From Amblyomma americanum (Eukaryota > Arthropoda > Arachnida > Ixodida > Ixodidae), in assembly GCF_052857255.1 (NCBI RefSeq), contig NC_135500.1, positions 163,211,683 to 163,275,682 of the forward strand: a stretch of 64,000 bases of DNA, read 5' to 3'. Under the pieces are notes generated by a model, which had not been told where the DNA came from, searched no databases, and saw only the letters and a program-made list of their open reading frames with translations. Below are positions 46,190 through 57,900 of this stretch, piece after piece (within the stretch, counting starts at the first letter, position 1; every line of letters begins with the position of its first letter). Made by a program: the position numbers and the translations under genes.

Positions 46190-46442
46190 GATCTGATGAT
46201 GATGATGAATTTTTATGGTGCAAGGGCATCTATGGCCAAAACGCGCCATGACACAAGGTATTTTCCATTTCTCAAGGTGGGGTCAAAGACCCATTTCCCA
46301 AGCATTTCGCCCTAAATAAGCCGAGCACCAGACCAGGGAAAAGCTTGTACCCATTGTATCACCGGCGGGTACCCGGCGGCACTGGGGATCGAACCCCGCA
46401 CCTCCCGCATACGAGGCGGATGCTCAACCACTTGGCCACCGC
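46190..46442 (-). mobile_element. tRNA-headed SINE, family B, copy 2 (nested in LINE)
   Basis: On the reverse strand the head has an intact A box (GTGGCCAAGTGG) and a perfect B box (GGGTTCGATCCC), about 70 nt of tRNA-like sequence. The body contains GTACCCGCCGGTGATACAAT and TTTGACCCCACCTTG, then an ATCATCATCATCAG tail. Intact boxes suggest a younger copy than 39.5 kb. It sits antisense inside the reverse transcriptase frame and postdates that LINE insertion. Confidence 0.9.
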
Positions 46443-47401
46443 ATAAAATACACCTAGTGGCCGAATACAAATACCTCGGAGTATGGGTAAACGAAGGGCA
46501 GATGTACGCGGAAAAGCACGAACAGTCTCTCATAGCAAACGGGCAAAGAGATACCGGGATAATGAAACATAGGGCATTGGGGGGGGGGGGGGGGGGTACA
46601 ACAGGTATGAAGTACTGAGAGGTATTTGGAAAGGAATAATGGTGCCGGGGCTTACTTTCGGGAATGCGGTTTTGTGCTCAAGGGCAAAAGTTCAGTCGAG
46701 ATTAGAAGTAAATCAGATACCTGTTGGAAGATTAGCATTAGGTGCCCACGGGAAAGCCAGAAACGAGGCAGTACAACGGGATATGGGCTGGGCATCGTTC
46801 GAAGCACGGGAAGATGAGAGTAAAATACTATACGAAGAACGCCTGTTTCCATAGGGCGATAACAGGTGGGCAGCTAAGGTATTTAAATAGCTATAAAGAA
46901 AGAGCGTTGACTCAACATGGCGGAAAGAACTAGGAAGCTAACCAATAAGTATGCCAGACACGAGGACGGAAAAGAAAGAACATTAAACGAGAGACTAAAA
47001 ACGCGGAAGGTAAACTTTGGATAGTTTCAATGGAAAAGAAGCGTAGTGTAGAACTGTATCGATACTGGAAAAAGTAGATTAGGAATGAAGCGTTTTAAGA
47101 TAACTCAAGAGGCAGTGCCCTAGTCTTTTAAGCTAGGTCAGAATGTCTTAGAACGCGGCGCTATAAAAAGAAATTTAACGAAGAAGATGACACATGTGCT
47201 GTGGTTGGTAAATTTGTAGACACAATAGAGCACCTCATACTAAAATGTGATGATATCCATCCCGATGTCGATGCAGGCACAGTCACTCTTACTGAGGCCC
47301 TAGAGTTTAGAGATAACAATAGTCACGTAAATAAATCTGCGGTGGAAATTAGCAAAAGGCGATTGGAAGATTGGTGGCTCAAAAGCAGGGAGGTGATTTA
47401 A
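46443..47401 (+). pseudogene. LINE ORF2 C-terminal part after the SINE
   Basis: After the SINE the protein continues as IHLVAEYKYLGVWVNEGQ, then VPGLTFGNAVLCS, GWASFEARE and the end segment TCAVVGKFVDTIEHLILKC. It finishes with SKRRLEDWWLKSREVI and a stop at 47401. The second cysteine of the C-x2-C pair reads as valine (CAVVG), so the zinc-like motif is damaged. Several frameshifts occur between 46560 and 47200, including one tied to the poly-G run. Confidence 0.75.
46579..46596 (+). repeat. 18-G run inside LINE coding sequence
   Basis: Eighteen consecutive G bases replace what should be a short coding segment between KHRALG and the following YNRYEVL block. This is either a real mutation hotspot or an assembly problem. 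Confidence 0.9.
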
Positions 47402-47494
47402 GGTTGAAAGTGTAGGAAGACGTATTTAAAGAAAATGGCACATTTTAATAACTTACAACACAGTTAAAAAAAAGAAAAAAAAAGCTGAGCATGG

Positions 47495-47506
47495 TGGCAA
47501 CTGCCA
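47495..47506 (+). other. LINE 3' UTR hairpin
   Basis: TGGCA and TGCCA pair around AC, about 30 bp before the CATC tail. It corresponds in position to the hairpin at 3017-3032 of the reverse-strand LINE. Confidence 0.45.
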
Positions 47507-47554
47507 TCACCTCGTTTCAAAAGGGACGCTCCTACCTTCCATCCATCCGTCCAC

Positions 47555-48828
47555 CAAGGACTCCAGCCTTTAGTAGCATTTTGTGCTCAGTGAGGTCCAT
47601 TATTTGAAGCGAGCCAAGAAATGTCAAGATATTGAAACATGTAAGAAGGCAGAAAAGTATACATAAGAATCCATTTTAGGCGTTATTTCATCTAGAATGG
47701 ACCAATAACGAATGAAAGACATGGCACTGCCTTTGCCCGAGCGAGGGACTTGAGGACTGTCGTAGCGAAAGCAAAGCGTGCCTAGCCCATACTGCGTTGT
47801 TTTCAAAAATAGTCCTGTTTCTTTTTCCTTAGTTCAACCTCTTACCACGGCCATGCTGCTGTATCAAGGCACAACAAATGCCAGTTAAATCACTTACTTC
47901 AGTATTTTCTTCTCTGGTTACATTGTAATTAGGGAAAGACACTGAACTGGGCAACCATATGTGACCTAGCCCAATTCCTAACACTCATCCGTGAAGTCGC
48001 TGTCAAAACTTACGTGCTATTAAAAAGAGCACACCTGTACAGAAGATAGTATCAAAGCACATCCTTATTAAAATTTATGAACTGTTCATTAGAACTTTGA
48101 CTTTTTCGAAGTTCCATCTCTTCATGCGACCGAAAAATAAAATTAAAAAGTGCAAGCGAGCGAAGGTTCGACTCAGCTTTAGGGGAGTCACTATCAGTAC
48201 ATTTTCAGTGGGAAATTCCGCAAGAAGGAGTAGTAGTCGCTTGCTACTATGGGTACTTCATGTAATCGGCAAAAATTTACTTTAAGTGACAGAAGAAACG
48301 AAGTTTTCTCCGCCTGAGCATTTGTAGCCGCGCTAAACACATCCAAGCATGCAAGAAGCTCCACACAGCTGCACTTGCTTCTGTAAGTTAAGAATGTGAG
48401 TCAATGCGGGAAGTACTAAAGCAAAAACGTGACATAACGCGCTAACAACTCTAAGATTTCGGCTTCTGCCTCGCTAGCGTCAGATACAGCTTCCTTTTCA
48501 CTGTAAACGATTCTTAGGACTTTAGTTAACCGCTGCACTTTTTCTTTTCGCCTCAGCATTTAACAAGTAATGTCTGCTGCTACAAGCAGCCAACTTTCTT
48601 GCGCTAAACTGATATAACGTCAATTGAAAGGCCGAATATGAAAAAAAGTACCAACTGATTACTCTCTCTTCCTGTTTTGTTAATTTTCGTGAAATTAATG
48701 GCTGTTGTTTTTCAGTTGCTGTTCGGCTAAGACGTCTAATTCCTGCCTCGTCCTTTTTTGGTCAGACCAGTGGCTAGAAAAGGCGAAATGATTAGCTTCG
48801 CATTTCATGCATAACAACATTGAGTCAG
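47555..48828. other. No gene recognised
   Basis: The reverse strand at 47624-47806 is open and reads protein-like (YGLGTLCFRYDSPQVPRSG), but I know no such family. The rest is A/T-leaning without features. Confidence 0.45.
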
Positions 48829-49260
48829 AAAGGAAGAAAGCGAAAGAAAGAAAGCCAGAAAGTAAGGAAGAAAGGAAGGAAGGAAGGAAGAAAGAAAGAA
48901 AGCAAGAGAGGAAGAAAGAAAGAGAGACATAAGGAAAGCAAGAAAGAAAGAAAGAAAGAAAGAGAGAAAGAAAGAGATTAAGGAAGAAACAGTGGAGGAA
49001 AGCAAGAAAGAAAGGAAGGAAGAAAGGAAGAAAGAAAGAAAGAACGAAAGAAAGGAAGGAAGGAAGGAAGAAAGAAAGAAAGGAAGGAAGAAAGAAAGAA
49101 AGGAAGGAAAGAACGAAGAAGGAAAAAGAAAGAAAGAAAGAAAGAAAGAGGGAAAGGAAGAAAGAAAGAAAGGAAGGAAAGAACGAAGAAGGAAAAAGAA
49201 AGAAAGAAAGAGGGAAAGGAAGAAATAAGGAAAGAAAAGAAAGGAGGAAAGGGAAGGGAA
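48829..49260 (+). repeat. AAAG/AAGG purine tract with 70-bp higher-order repeat
   Basis: About 430 bp of nearly pure A/G on the forward strand. Within it the segment around GAACGAAGAAGG recurs exactly 70 bp apart (49111 and 49181) with matching flanks. The 205-codon reverse frame and the 78-codon forward frame across it are artefacts. Purine tracts of this length can form triplex DNA. Confidence 0.95.
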
Positions 49261-52200
49261 ACTCTTTACTCTTCGAGGATTAAGCGCCAAGCGCAAGAAA
49301 AGGAGCCGAGTTAACGAGAATACACGCAACTGGTGTAATCTGTACGAGTCGACCGAAATAGACAGCACGGGAACGAAAGAAGACGTTGAGCACAAAAGAA
49401 AAAAGGAGGGAGATGACACCATACATATCCGCCCTAGATTCCTGAACGAACGCTGAAAAAGCTTCCGGAGCGGCGGAAATGAGACTGTCAGTTGGGCGAG
49501 TATAAAAACAGGATACTCAATTTCATTTCAAAGCGGCGAACCTCCACTCCTCCTTTGAGCTCCATTTTTGCTTGAAAAACCCGTCTAACAAGTGAAGAAA
49601 AGACGAAAAGGGAGAACAGACGCTACAGTAAGAGGTAAAAAGTCATGAAATCTAGCAATCAGGGTGAACTAGAATATAAGAATAATAAACTTGTTCCTTC
49701 TACTCTACGGTCGAATAGGAATGGGGCTGTTTGGTTTCCGAAGTCGGAAATATAAGGTTTCTCGCAGTATCTGAAATCTAACGCCGGAATGAACGGCTGT
49801 GGCACAGACACACGTACCTGCCAGACATGCGTCGGCTCCCGGCCTTTTAGTGGGTGTTCAGTGCGTTTGGTTCTGGATATCGTGATGCGAGAAGTAGATA
49901 AACTGCAGGTTGCAAATCGTATTCTCTGAGATCACGAACCAAAAGCGAGACTTTCTATACTTGGAGATGACGACAAAAAACAATAGTAGGAACAGAACGC
50001 AGATGAGCAATGGCGTTAACTTTTGCCCGTTTAACAACTAGGAGTGTTGTTAACAACTGCTTCTGTTGTTAGCCTACATCGTGCAGCCTTAGCTGAACTA
50101 CGCTAAACTAAAGCAATCTCTGATTAAAAATTAATGATAGTAAGAAACACGCCCCATTCCTGTAAGAAAAAGCTCTATTTGTGTTAATTAAGGAATATAT
50201 ATTTCACAGTACGAATAACTTTAATTCTAGGTTCTTGATAAAACGCAGCGTTGTTTTTTCACTGACAGTAAGTGCCGTCAAAGCAACGGGTACTATTCGG
50301 CGTTAGATATTTGTGCAAGCATTGCACATACCACTAAATGAATTGTTATCTTGATATAAAATAAATTACTGAATTGTTTTTTTCTTTTATGGCAAGACAT
50401 TGAAACTGGCACGCAACCGTTAAGCTTTTCTGTTCTTTTTGAATAAAAAGCCATTTCCATGTCTACGAACACTTGCTATGCACAAGAAAATTTTACTGAA
50501 ACATAACTGCCGGCTAGTTGGTGCATGCCTAACTGGAATTTTCTGAACAAAACAAAAAAGATCACACACACACAGACCCAACAACAAAACATAGCTCTGT
50601 GTAGCGTCCACGGCGCTCTGTTGTCTGAGTGTTTTGACGCTAACTACTCCACCTAAATGCTCTTTGGCTGGCTGCAAACGCATATTTCGTCTCATCCATC
50701 CTGATCGCAAAATGAGCGAGTATAGTTCCTTAACGAATTACTTAGATTTCGGTAGATTGCAGGAAAGTTTTGGGTGAAAGAATTACGTAACTTTCGTGCA
50801 TATTAGAATCCAGTGAGTTGTGTCAATACAGTGGGGCTTAAGAAGAAGCTTGCTTAATTGGGCGATATACTTGCAAAGCGGTTAAAGCCTTACAGCGAAC
50901 TCGTCTAAAACTGTTTTGATTTTCCGATCCTCTGCATATTGTGGAACTTAGTACGTGCTGTGTCTGTTAAACATATAAAAAAGCAAGAAACGGTCCGTAG
51001 TTAAGGGATTACCGAGAGGAGGAAACAACAAGGAGCACCGCTATGAACAGGTTAGCGTTTCGCATAATATACTTTTAATAAATAAATAAAAAATAAATGT
51101 AGGAAATTTACCGAGTTTTAAAGCGATGACAAACCATATATTTAGGCAATAAGGGAGGACCAGCCTGCATACTTAAGGCTCTGGCGGATATTTACAAATG
51201 CTAATATTGCAGCAAAGAAGATAATTTATTGTCTTGACCGTTGCATCGCTACCATCACATCCTCATCATCATCATCATCGCCACCACCTGGCTCAAGACT
51301 AGAGTGAACGGCATTAAGGACAGCTGGCGAGAGCAATCTCGCTCAGGAATCAGAGCAGTGACAACTGATCTGGGGAGACGATGAGGGCGGAATGTGACTA
51401 TTTGCGCTTAAGAACGTTTTAGTATCGATAAAAGCAGTGCTTCCACCATTTATCATAAGTCTGCCTTACCGCATTCGTTACGGTTTTCGGGTTCATCACA
51501 ACTAATGCTTGGAACACGTCACCGCTTTTGTCTTTCAAGAGGTGCCGGAGGTTATATGATTTTGGCACAAAGCGCCAACGCTATTGAACATGTCCACCTC
51601 GTCTTTTATACAACTTCTGAAGCTCTCTACTGGGTGCTGTGCCGATTCGTGCGAACGCTGTTCGATGGAAAGTTTGTGGACGACACGACAGCCAAACACT
51701 TCCGTCTCACTCGCCTTGAAGGTTAACCAGGTTGAAAATTTGGCCTCATGGTTCTGGTTCGACAGGTTAGCCTCGTTCCTGAGATACAACCCGCACTGTT
51801 AAGTTTAGTGGCATCGTGATGTCTATTATAACACTCACACTTCCACAGCAACCTGACCTGTCTTCGACCTCTTTGTCGTGAATGCCGTTGAAATGAGCAG
51901 GGTCTGTCTGGCAAAGCCAGTCGGAGATGGCAGTAAGAAAAATAGTAGCTTGAGGGAGCTGTGCTCGAGCGCATCTCGTACCTCCAGCAAGTGCAAGGAG
52001 TGTAAAAACAACAGTGCATGCCTTTTCCAGTGGCCAATGTAACGTGGAAATTAGTGCTCACACGAATATGAAAGCTCATGACTGAATCCCTTGCATGCCG
52101 AAAAAAAGATTAAGAAGGAGGCGATGGCGACGCCATATTGCCACAAGTGAGACAATTAACTATTGGATTACGAGAATAATTTGGGTGCTAGGTGATTTCT

Positions 52201-52360
52201 CAATAATTTCAGCGTTTCCAACTGCGTTTTCTTTAATCCGTGTCTATCTAAGCGTTGTCGAAGTACCATTTACGCGCGTATCTTGTGCCGCATCCTACTC
52301 TGAACATTGAAAGGCTTTTGTTTTCCCAGGAAACGTCATGGTTTATACGTAAGTATCACA
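49261..52360. other. No gene recognised
   Basis: A small CAT run lies near 51262-51277 and a short AC run near 50565. Reverse frames at 51535-51789 and 51723-52079 overlap and look protein-like without a known motif. Nothing can be assigned. Confidence 0.45.
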
Positions 52361-52382
52361 TTTACTCGCAAATAAACGCACG
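52361..52382 (-). repeat. Recurrent GTGCGTTTATT...CGAGTAAA motif, inverted copy
   Basis: TTTACTCGCAAATAAACGCA here is the inverse of GTGCGTTYATTACG-type motifs at 52415-52439, 52932-52951 and 54894-54921. It may be a terminal inverted repeat of a DNA element into which the LINE at 53.0 kb was inserted. Confidence 0.4.
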
Positions 52383-53005
52383 TTTCTTTAAAAAAATCTG
52401 TATAAATTTACTGGGTGCGTTCATTACGCCTCGAAAAATATTTAAAAAAAATTACAGTGGTAAAAACGGGACAAAAAATCTGCTCGATCCCGTATGAGTC
52501 ACCTTCAAAATAAACCAAAACGCACTCTTTTGAGCTTGAGAACATAGTCTACAATTTTTTTTTTCTTCAGCCAGTACACATAACTCGCGTGGCCACCCAT
52601 GATCATGTGTAAAGAGCGCACTACTAGAGGTCATTGTAGCACTACTCACAGCATTCAGCGCGAGGAATGCCAGGAGTAAGTTGCTAATGCTTCTATACTA
52701 ATTAAGACAGATCTAACAGAGTAAACTTTTGCGACCAGCCGCGGTTTCTATTAGTTCTCAGATTTTTCGCGCAACATTTTAATTGGTCGTTCGTCCCGCA
52801 GAGTGAGATATCATAGCACTGACATTCCACATTAGCACATTATGGAACTGCGTAGTTGCTCCGGCATTCACAAAAGGACGATGTCTAGTATTTACTATTA
52901 TCAGCAGAAAACTATGCTCGAAAAGAATGAGGTGCGTTTATTACGGGAGAGAAAAAAATTGCAGTTTCCTATAGCCAAAAAGGGGAGGGGGGAGGGAAGG
53001 GTAGT
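52383..53005. other. A/T-rich stretch holding inner copies of the motif
   Basis: It contains the forward motif copies at 52415-52439 and 52932-52951, T/A-rich sequence, and a G/A-rich 52980-53000 just before the LINE. I see no coding motif. Confidence 0.4.
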
Positions 53006-53038
53006 TCAGTTTTTCTTGATCCTGTCAGCGAAGCCGAA

Positions 53039-54538
53039 GTGACGGAAGTAATAAAAAGTCTTAATAACAGCAGCGCTATTGATGTTGATGGCATGCAAGT
53101 GAAACCTTTGAAACACGTCATCTGTGTCCTTGCTCCCTACATAAATTACGTTTTCAATTTATGCCTTGAACAAGCGGTATTTCCACGCCAAATGCAAGTT
53201 GCACGTGTGAAGGTATTGTACAAGAAAGGTGATAAGAATGATATGGGGAATTACAGGCCTGTTTCCATACTACCTGTCCTATCAAAGGCATTCGAAAAAA
53301 TCATTCTCAAGCGATTTTCGAAATTTGAAGAGAAACATAACCTCATAGTTGATTGCCAGTATGGATTCCGAAAGGGAGTTAGCACCGAGTCGGCACTTCT
53401 TGCCCAAAAAGAGTATATTTTAGACCACATTGAACAAGAAAACGTAATATTAGGCATATTTATAGATTTTTCAAGAGCCTTTGACCTCATAAATCATCAG
53501 ATACTGATCACGAAGCTAGAAAGATATGGCTTTCGGGGTGTGGCTGCGGCGTTAATCCGATCATATTTAACCAATAGGAAGCAAATTGTAGATATAGAGG
53601 GATTTTGTTCGGATTCACTAGCAGTTAACTGTGGCGTGCCGCAAGGCAGTATTTTGGGGCCATTCCTTTTTAATCTCTACGTGAATGACATAGTAAGCGT
53701 AACCCCATCCACAAAATTTGTCATTTACGCAGATGATACGAGTCTATTCTTTTCAGCAAATGATCCTGATCAATTAATTCGCCATGCGAATGAAAGCCTA
53801 GCCAAGCTAGAGAAATGGACTGAAGAAAACCGTTTAAAAATAAACATACAAAAAACAAAGGCAGTTCTATTTCACGCCAGAAATAAAACTATAACAACTA
53901 GCCACAGTGTTTTGCTCAAATCAACCCCAGTTGAAATAGTGCCTTGGATTAAAACATTAGGTGTTACGTTTCATGAGAACTTATCTTGGGATGCACATAT
54001 TAACTGCTTAACCAAAAAACTTTCTCAAGTAGTCGGCCTCATATATCGAAATGCAAGTGTACTACCGCGTAATGTAATGATAATGCTGTATTATACCTTG
54101 TTTTGTTCAAGACTTAATTATTGCCATTTAGTTTGGGCCTCTACGACGCAAAACAATATACACAAAATTCATATTCGGCAAAAAAAGTTTCTACGTGCCG
54201 TTGCAAGTGTCCCCATGTGCTATCCCTCGGAACCATTATTTCACATGTATAACGTGATGCCTGTTACGAAGATTTATGATTATCGTCTGTGCAAACAATA
54301 CAAACAAGAGATAAAAAATGGTACTTGTTTCTTGCGTCAGATAGCCAACATAAGTAGTCATCCTAAAGCATACAACACGCGAAATTTTGAGAGGTGGAAA
54401 GTTGAAACATGTAGGACAACATATGGATTACAAATGTTAAAAAACCGGTTACCAAGGCTTTTAAATACGTTGCATAAGAAAAACATACAACCCGAAAATA
54501 TTACTTTCAAGAAAATTTGCCACTACTTTACGAACTAA
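53039..54538 (+). CDS. LINE reverse transcriptase (partial ORF2)
   Basis: This is the polymerase and C-terminal part of a non-LTR pol protein, which copies LINE RNA at the nicked target. In the 499-residue frame, GNYRPVSILPVLSK is near 70-83. Motif A, FIDFSRAFD, holds Asp143. Motif B, GVPQGSILGP, spans 199-208, and motif C, YADD, is at 230-233. All catalytic aspartates are present. Residues of about 300-499 are the CR1-type thumb and tail (YYTLFCSRLNYCHLVW). The frame opens with GTG and is continuous with LINE sequence upstream, so the true N-terminus (endonuclease) is lost and the start is artificial. It ends at a TAA at 54538. Confidence 0.9.
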   Translation: MTEVIKSLNNSSAIDVDGMQVKPLKHVICVLAPYINYVFNLCLEQAVFPRQMQVARVKVLYKKGDKNDMGNYRPVSILPVLSKAFEKIILKRFSKFEEKHNLIVDCQYGFRKGVSTESALLAQKEYILDHIEQENVILGIFIDFSRAFDLINHQILITKLERYGFRGVAAALIRSYLTNRKQIVDIEGFCSDSLAVNCGVPQGSILGPFLFNLYVNDIVSVTPSTKFVIYADDTSLFFSANDPDQLIRHANESLAKLEKWTEENRLKINIQKTKAVLFHARNKTITTSHSVLLKSTPVEIVPWIKTLGVTFHENLSWDAHINCLTKKLSQVVGLIYRNASVLPRNVMIMLYYTLFCSRLNYCHLVWASTTQNNIHKIHIRQKKFLRAVASVPMCYPSEPLFHMYNVMPVTKIYDYRLCKQYKQEIKNGTCFLRQIANISSHPKAYNTRNFERWKVETCRTTYGLQMLKNRLPRLLNTLHKKNIQPENITFKKICHYFTN

Positions 54539-54853
54539 AAATAAGAACAACAAAATAGTCTCACAATATTCTATCTCAAAGCGTCACTTTCATTTTGCTA
54601 TGTTGTCTATATATCCCCGGCGATGAGATTTGTTGAAAGTGTGTGCCCTCTTGTTGCAGTCAGGTTTTCGTGGAAACTTCCTTTTTTTAATGTATAGCTT
54701 TTGTTTGCGGTTTCACACTTTCATGCATTTGTTTTGTGGTTGCTGACCGCTACCTGTAGTTGCCAATGTGGGGGCCTGCGGCCTTGTCAAGCTGCCTTAA
54801 TGACAGCTTTTTCTGCTGGCCTCCGGCATCATGTACGTGTGATGCAAATAAAG

Positions 54854-54893
54854 TTATTATTATTATTATTAATATTATTATTATTATTATTAT
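54854..54893 (+). repeat. TTA-repeat LINE tail
   Basis: About thirteen TTA-type units with one imperfect unit follow GCAAATAAAG. This is the 3' end of the LINE and not an independent microsatellite. Confidence 0.85.
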
Positions 54894-54921
54894 GCGCACG
54901 CATTTATTACGCGAGTAAATA
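54894..54921 (+). repeat. GTGCGTTTATT-type motif, right-hand copy
   Basis: GCACGCATTTATTACGCGAG followed by TAAATA lies flush against the LINE tail. It is the best-preserved forward copy of the motif seen at 52361 in inverse orientation. Confidence 0.45.
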
Positions 54922-57900
54922 CGATAAAATTATTTCAATAAAGCAGGAATTGACCGTTGTCAAAAAGTCACCGAAGATTTAAATGGAGCAATGGGACAAG
55001 CAGCAACGCGTTACTCAAGTAGAGGAAAGAAGCCGCAGGTCGTTGGCGCTCAGTTTGGTAAAACTGTACTTATATTCACCCCCCCCCTCCCCCCTCCCAT
55101 ACGCATGCAGACACGCACATTCGTATTCGAATAAGCGCCACATCCCGAGAAGACTACCACGAGAGATTCGCACACACGCACACATGCGTGCAGAAAGAAA
55201 GCGGTCCCACCACGATGCGCTGCGAGAAAGGATACAGCGACGTGCCGAGCGGCGTGCGTCGCGGTGCGTGCCAAGGGCCAATCTCATTCGGATCCACTTC
55301 AATCCACTCGGGCGCCCTCTCCGGCGCCGAGCCGCCACCGCTGCACTTGCCCGAGGGAAGAGAGGAGGCGCAAAGCTGGAAGATTCGTCCAGATGGACCT
55401 TCATTTGCAGATTAGGGAAACAGCCTTCCCGCTGCTTCCCGCTTTCTCCACGCGCTGGGAAGCACGGAAACGAGCTTTAGGGAGACGGCGGCGGCGACAA
55501 CGACCACAGAGACCAGCGGGAAAAAGGGTCAGCAGGGAGGAAATGGGGAACAGTCGTTCTTGTGAGGGGGAGGTGGGGAGAAAAGAAAAGGGAGGCTTTC
55601 TCCCTTCTACGGACCGCGCTCATGCTCTCTTCCTTTCTGAGCCAGCCTGGCTGTGGCAATCATATTCGCGCGTGTTTCACACGTCTCAACGACGACGCGA
55701 CTGCCTTTGTGCGGGTCCCCTGTTCTTTATTTTCTGTCGTTTTTTTCATTCGCTACGTTCACCAACGGTTGCCACCTCTTTCTGGGGCGTTAATATGAGC
55801 CTCTATTCTTGCCGAGAGCTGAGAAGACGGCAGACATTGCGGAGTTTGGTCACGCGACCATCCGAGTCGCCAGGCGTTGGGGACTTTAGAAGAGCCTATA
55901 AGGGACGAGGGAGTGCGGCTACAGCTAGGAACTTCACCTATGTTCGGCCTTCTTGGCCGTATTACAAAGGGTGCATTGTGGATACTTGTTGGAGATTTGC
56001 TTGGTCAGCATCGTGTGTAGCATTTGCAGAATTGGTGCGTCGCCGTACGCAAAATAATCGTATTACCTGAAGAGAAAATAAGCTGTAACTAATTTTATCC
56101 CCCCTTTCCGCTAAAAGCTCATGCTAGTGCGAAGTGCATTTATTATTTACTATTTTCAAAACACGTTGCTAGTACTATCTGTGTAAATGCAAACGTGAAC
56201 GCAGGAAGACAGTAATAGCTGGTGAATACGTGGCCCGTTATCGCTTTCGAATAACGGTCATTGCACTTGCGATGTGAGATTAACTAAGCATGAATAAATT
56301 CCTGTCAACTAAAATAGCTTGAGTTTGTTGCTGGCGTTGGGCGAACTTTGGGCGAGAGACTTGATTTTACGGGAGACAGTGGCAAACGTCATGTTCAGTT
56401 TGACAGAAGCTGACTGTGCTATTTGGCATAAATTCTATATATTTTTAAACGTCTTTCAATAAGCATCGTATTACAGTAAAATAATGAAACATGTTTAAGC
56501 CACGCGGTTGATGATTTTGGTTCAAATGTCGCTATTCGTGCTCTGCATAATTCAGCCTTCGTCGTTTTCTGCAGCATGCTGGAGGAAGGCACTCGAATAC
56601 TTAAAAAAAATTATTGGTGAAAGGCTAAAATACGGAACCGAATATGCTTTGAGCGCCCGTCCTGTCATGTCTTTTGTGTATTCGTCCTAAAAGTTAGCGC
56701 TGCTTAAATTTTAACGAAAGAATATGCATAACCAACTAGCCCCGCAACGTGTTTTACTAAGTGAATTTTAACGAAAGAATATTACGAATAACTTACGGGC
56801 ATACTTGTTCCATCACTGCTACTTGTTCAACTTTAAGAAAAACACGGGCAACAATCTGGAGGTTGCATGCAACATCTCCCGATGTTCACAACCTATCAAC
56901 TTGTCAGATATGTCGAAGAACGTCCCATGATACCCTTAATGCAGGGAACGTTCTACAGAACATTTATGTGCGTTGAGGCAACGACAACTGTACAACATTA
57001 TCCTCTTCCTGAAGGGCTCTTTGCTTTCTCTGTGTACAAATGCAGCACAGCTTCTTGCCTATTCTGCCCATCATGATGTATTTTTTTTATTTTTGCACCT
57101 GAATTGTTTTTTTTTTCATTGTTCCACTTTTCTCGTTTGTACGGTAGCCCACCGGGCTCTAGATATCAATCTCCAAGCAGCCTCTGCTTTCCCGTCTACC
57201 TCTATTTTAACTCTGGCGTTAACGTCATGTTTCACACATGTTTCGCTTTAAAGCAACCCCTTCGAAAGCAGCCGTGCATCAAGGAGATCTGCGCTAACAT
57301 ACGTGTTTTGGTGGCGGCGGTCGGGCGGTCGTAACATAGACGACTCCCAATTTAGGCCAGGGTGATTCGCGTGATGGCAGAGACGTTGGCAGCGGCGAAC
57401 CTGCCTCGTTATGTTCTCTAATATCAGCAGCAAATGAGCCGCTATTATCGCTCGCCACTAAACTATCAACAGGAAGAGAAAACTTACCAGTACCGGAGGG
57501 TTACATCTGCCGAAAAAGCTATCCAGATAAGACGAGCAGAGCAGCGCTTTAAACTATTTCGAAACACGTTAGAACATGAAGGTTCGTTTTGTCGGCAATA
57601 CAATGTTCACTCCAGGCGGAAAACGTTTCGGAAGCGAATTCACAAAAAAAACAAACACCAAGGCTAATCAAAACACAACCTATTAAGGATAGCACGAAGT
57701 GCTGTAATAGGATTAGCGTTCATGAGAGGGATGAGTTGATTTTCCACTCTGTGATTTTTGGGCGCCATGTAGCAATTTCCGTTCGCCTTTGAAACAGCTA
57801 TCCTTGCGATGCTGCATAAAACGGAAGCAAAAAAAAAGAGAAAGGGAGAAAAATAGATTAATAATTGTAAAAAAAAAGTGCAAACCCTATCACGCTAAAG

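Larger units (their letters stand above)
45235..47554 (+). mobile_element. CR1/L2-type LINE, 5'-truncated, with nested SINE
   Basis: The copy starts inside ORF2 (LRNTDLEQLRVLI, then KPPGG) and runs through the reverse transcriptase and the C-terminal Cys/His segment. A 3' UTR hairpin (47495-47506) and a CATCCATCC tail (about 47536-47554) complete it. Its C-terminus and 3' UTR resemble the reverse-strand LINE at 3-5.7 kb, so together the two copies cover almost the whole family. It is broken by stops, a nested family B SINE (46190-46442) and an 18-G run. No target duplication was found. Confidence 0.85.
53006..54893 (+). mobile_element. CR1-like LINE, 5'-truncated, RT frame open
   Basis: The copy begins inside ORF2 (FLDPVSEAEVTEVIKSLNNS) and ends with a 310-bp 3' UTR, AATAAA near 54847 and a TTA-repeat tail (about 54854-54893). 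The frame has no stop for 500 codons, unlike the other LINE copies here, so it is the youngest. Sequence and tail type differ from the 3-5.7 and 45-47.5 kb family. No target duplication is evident, which is common for CR1. Confidence 0.85.

Noticed and set aside
46370..46442. A tRNA gene on the reverse strand
   Set aside because: It is the head of a family B SINE; the body is shared with 39.5 kb and the unit is bounded by a target duplication.
48805..49422. 205-codon Ser/Phe-rich reverse open frame
   Set aside because: It is the translation of an AAAG/AAGG microsatellite.
55264..56070. 268-codon forward open frame
   Set aside because: Arg-rich, motif-free and in a GC-rich patch, with overlapping open frames on the other strand.
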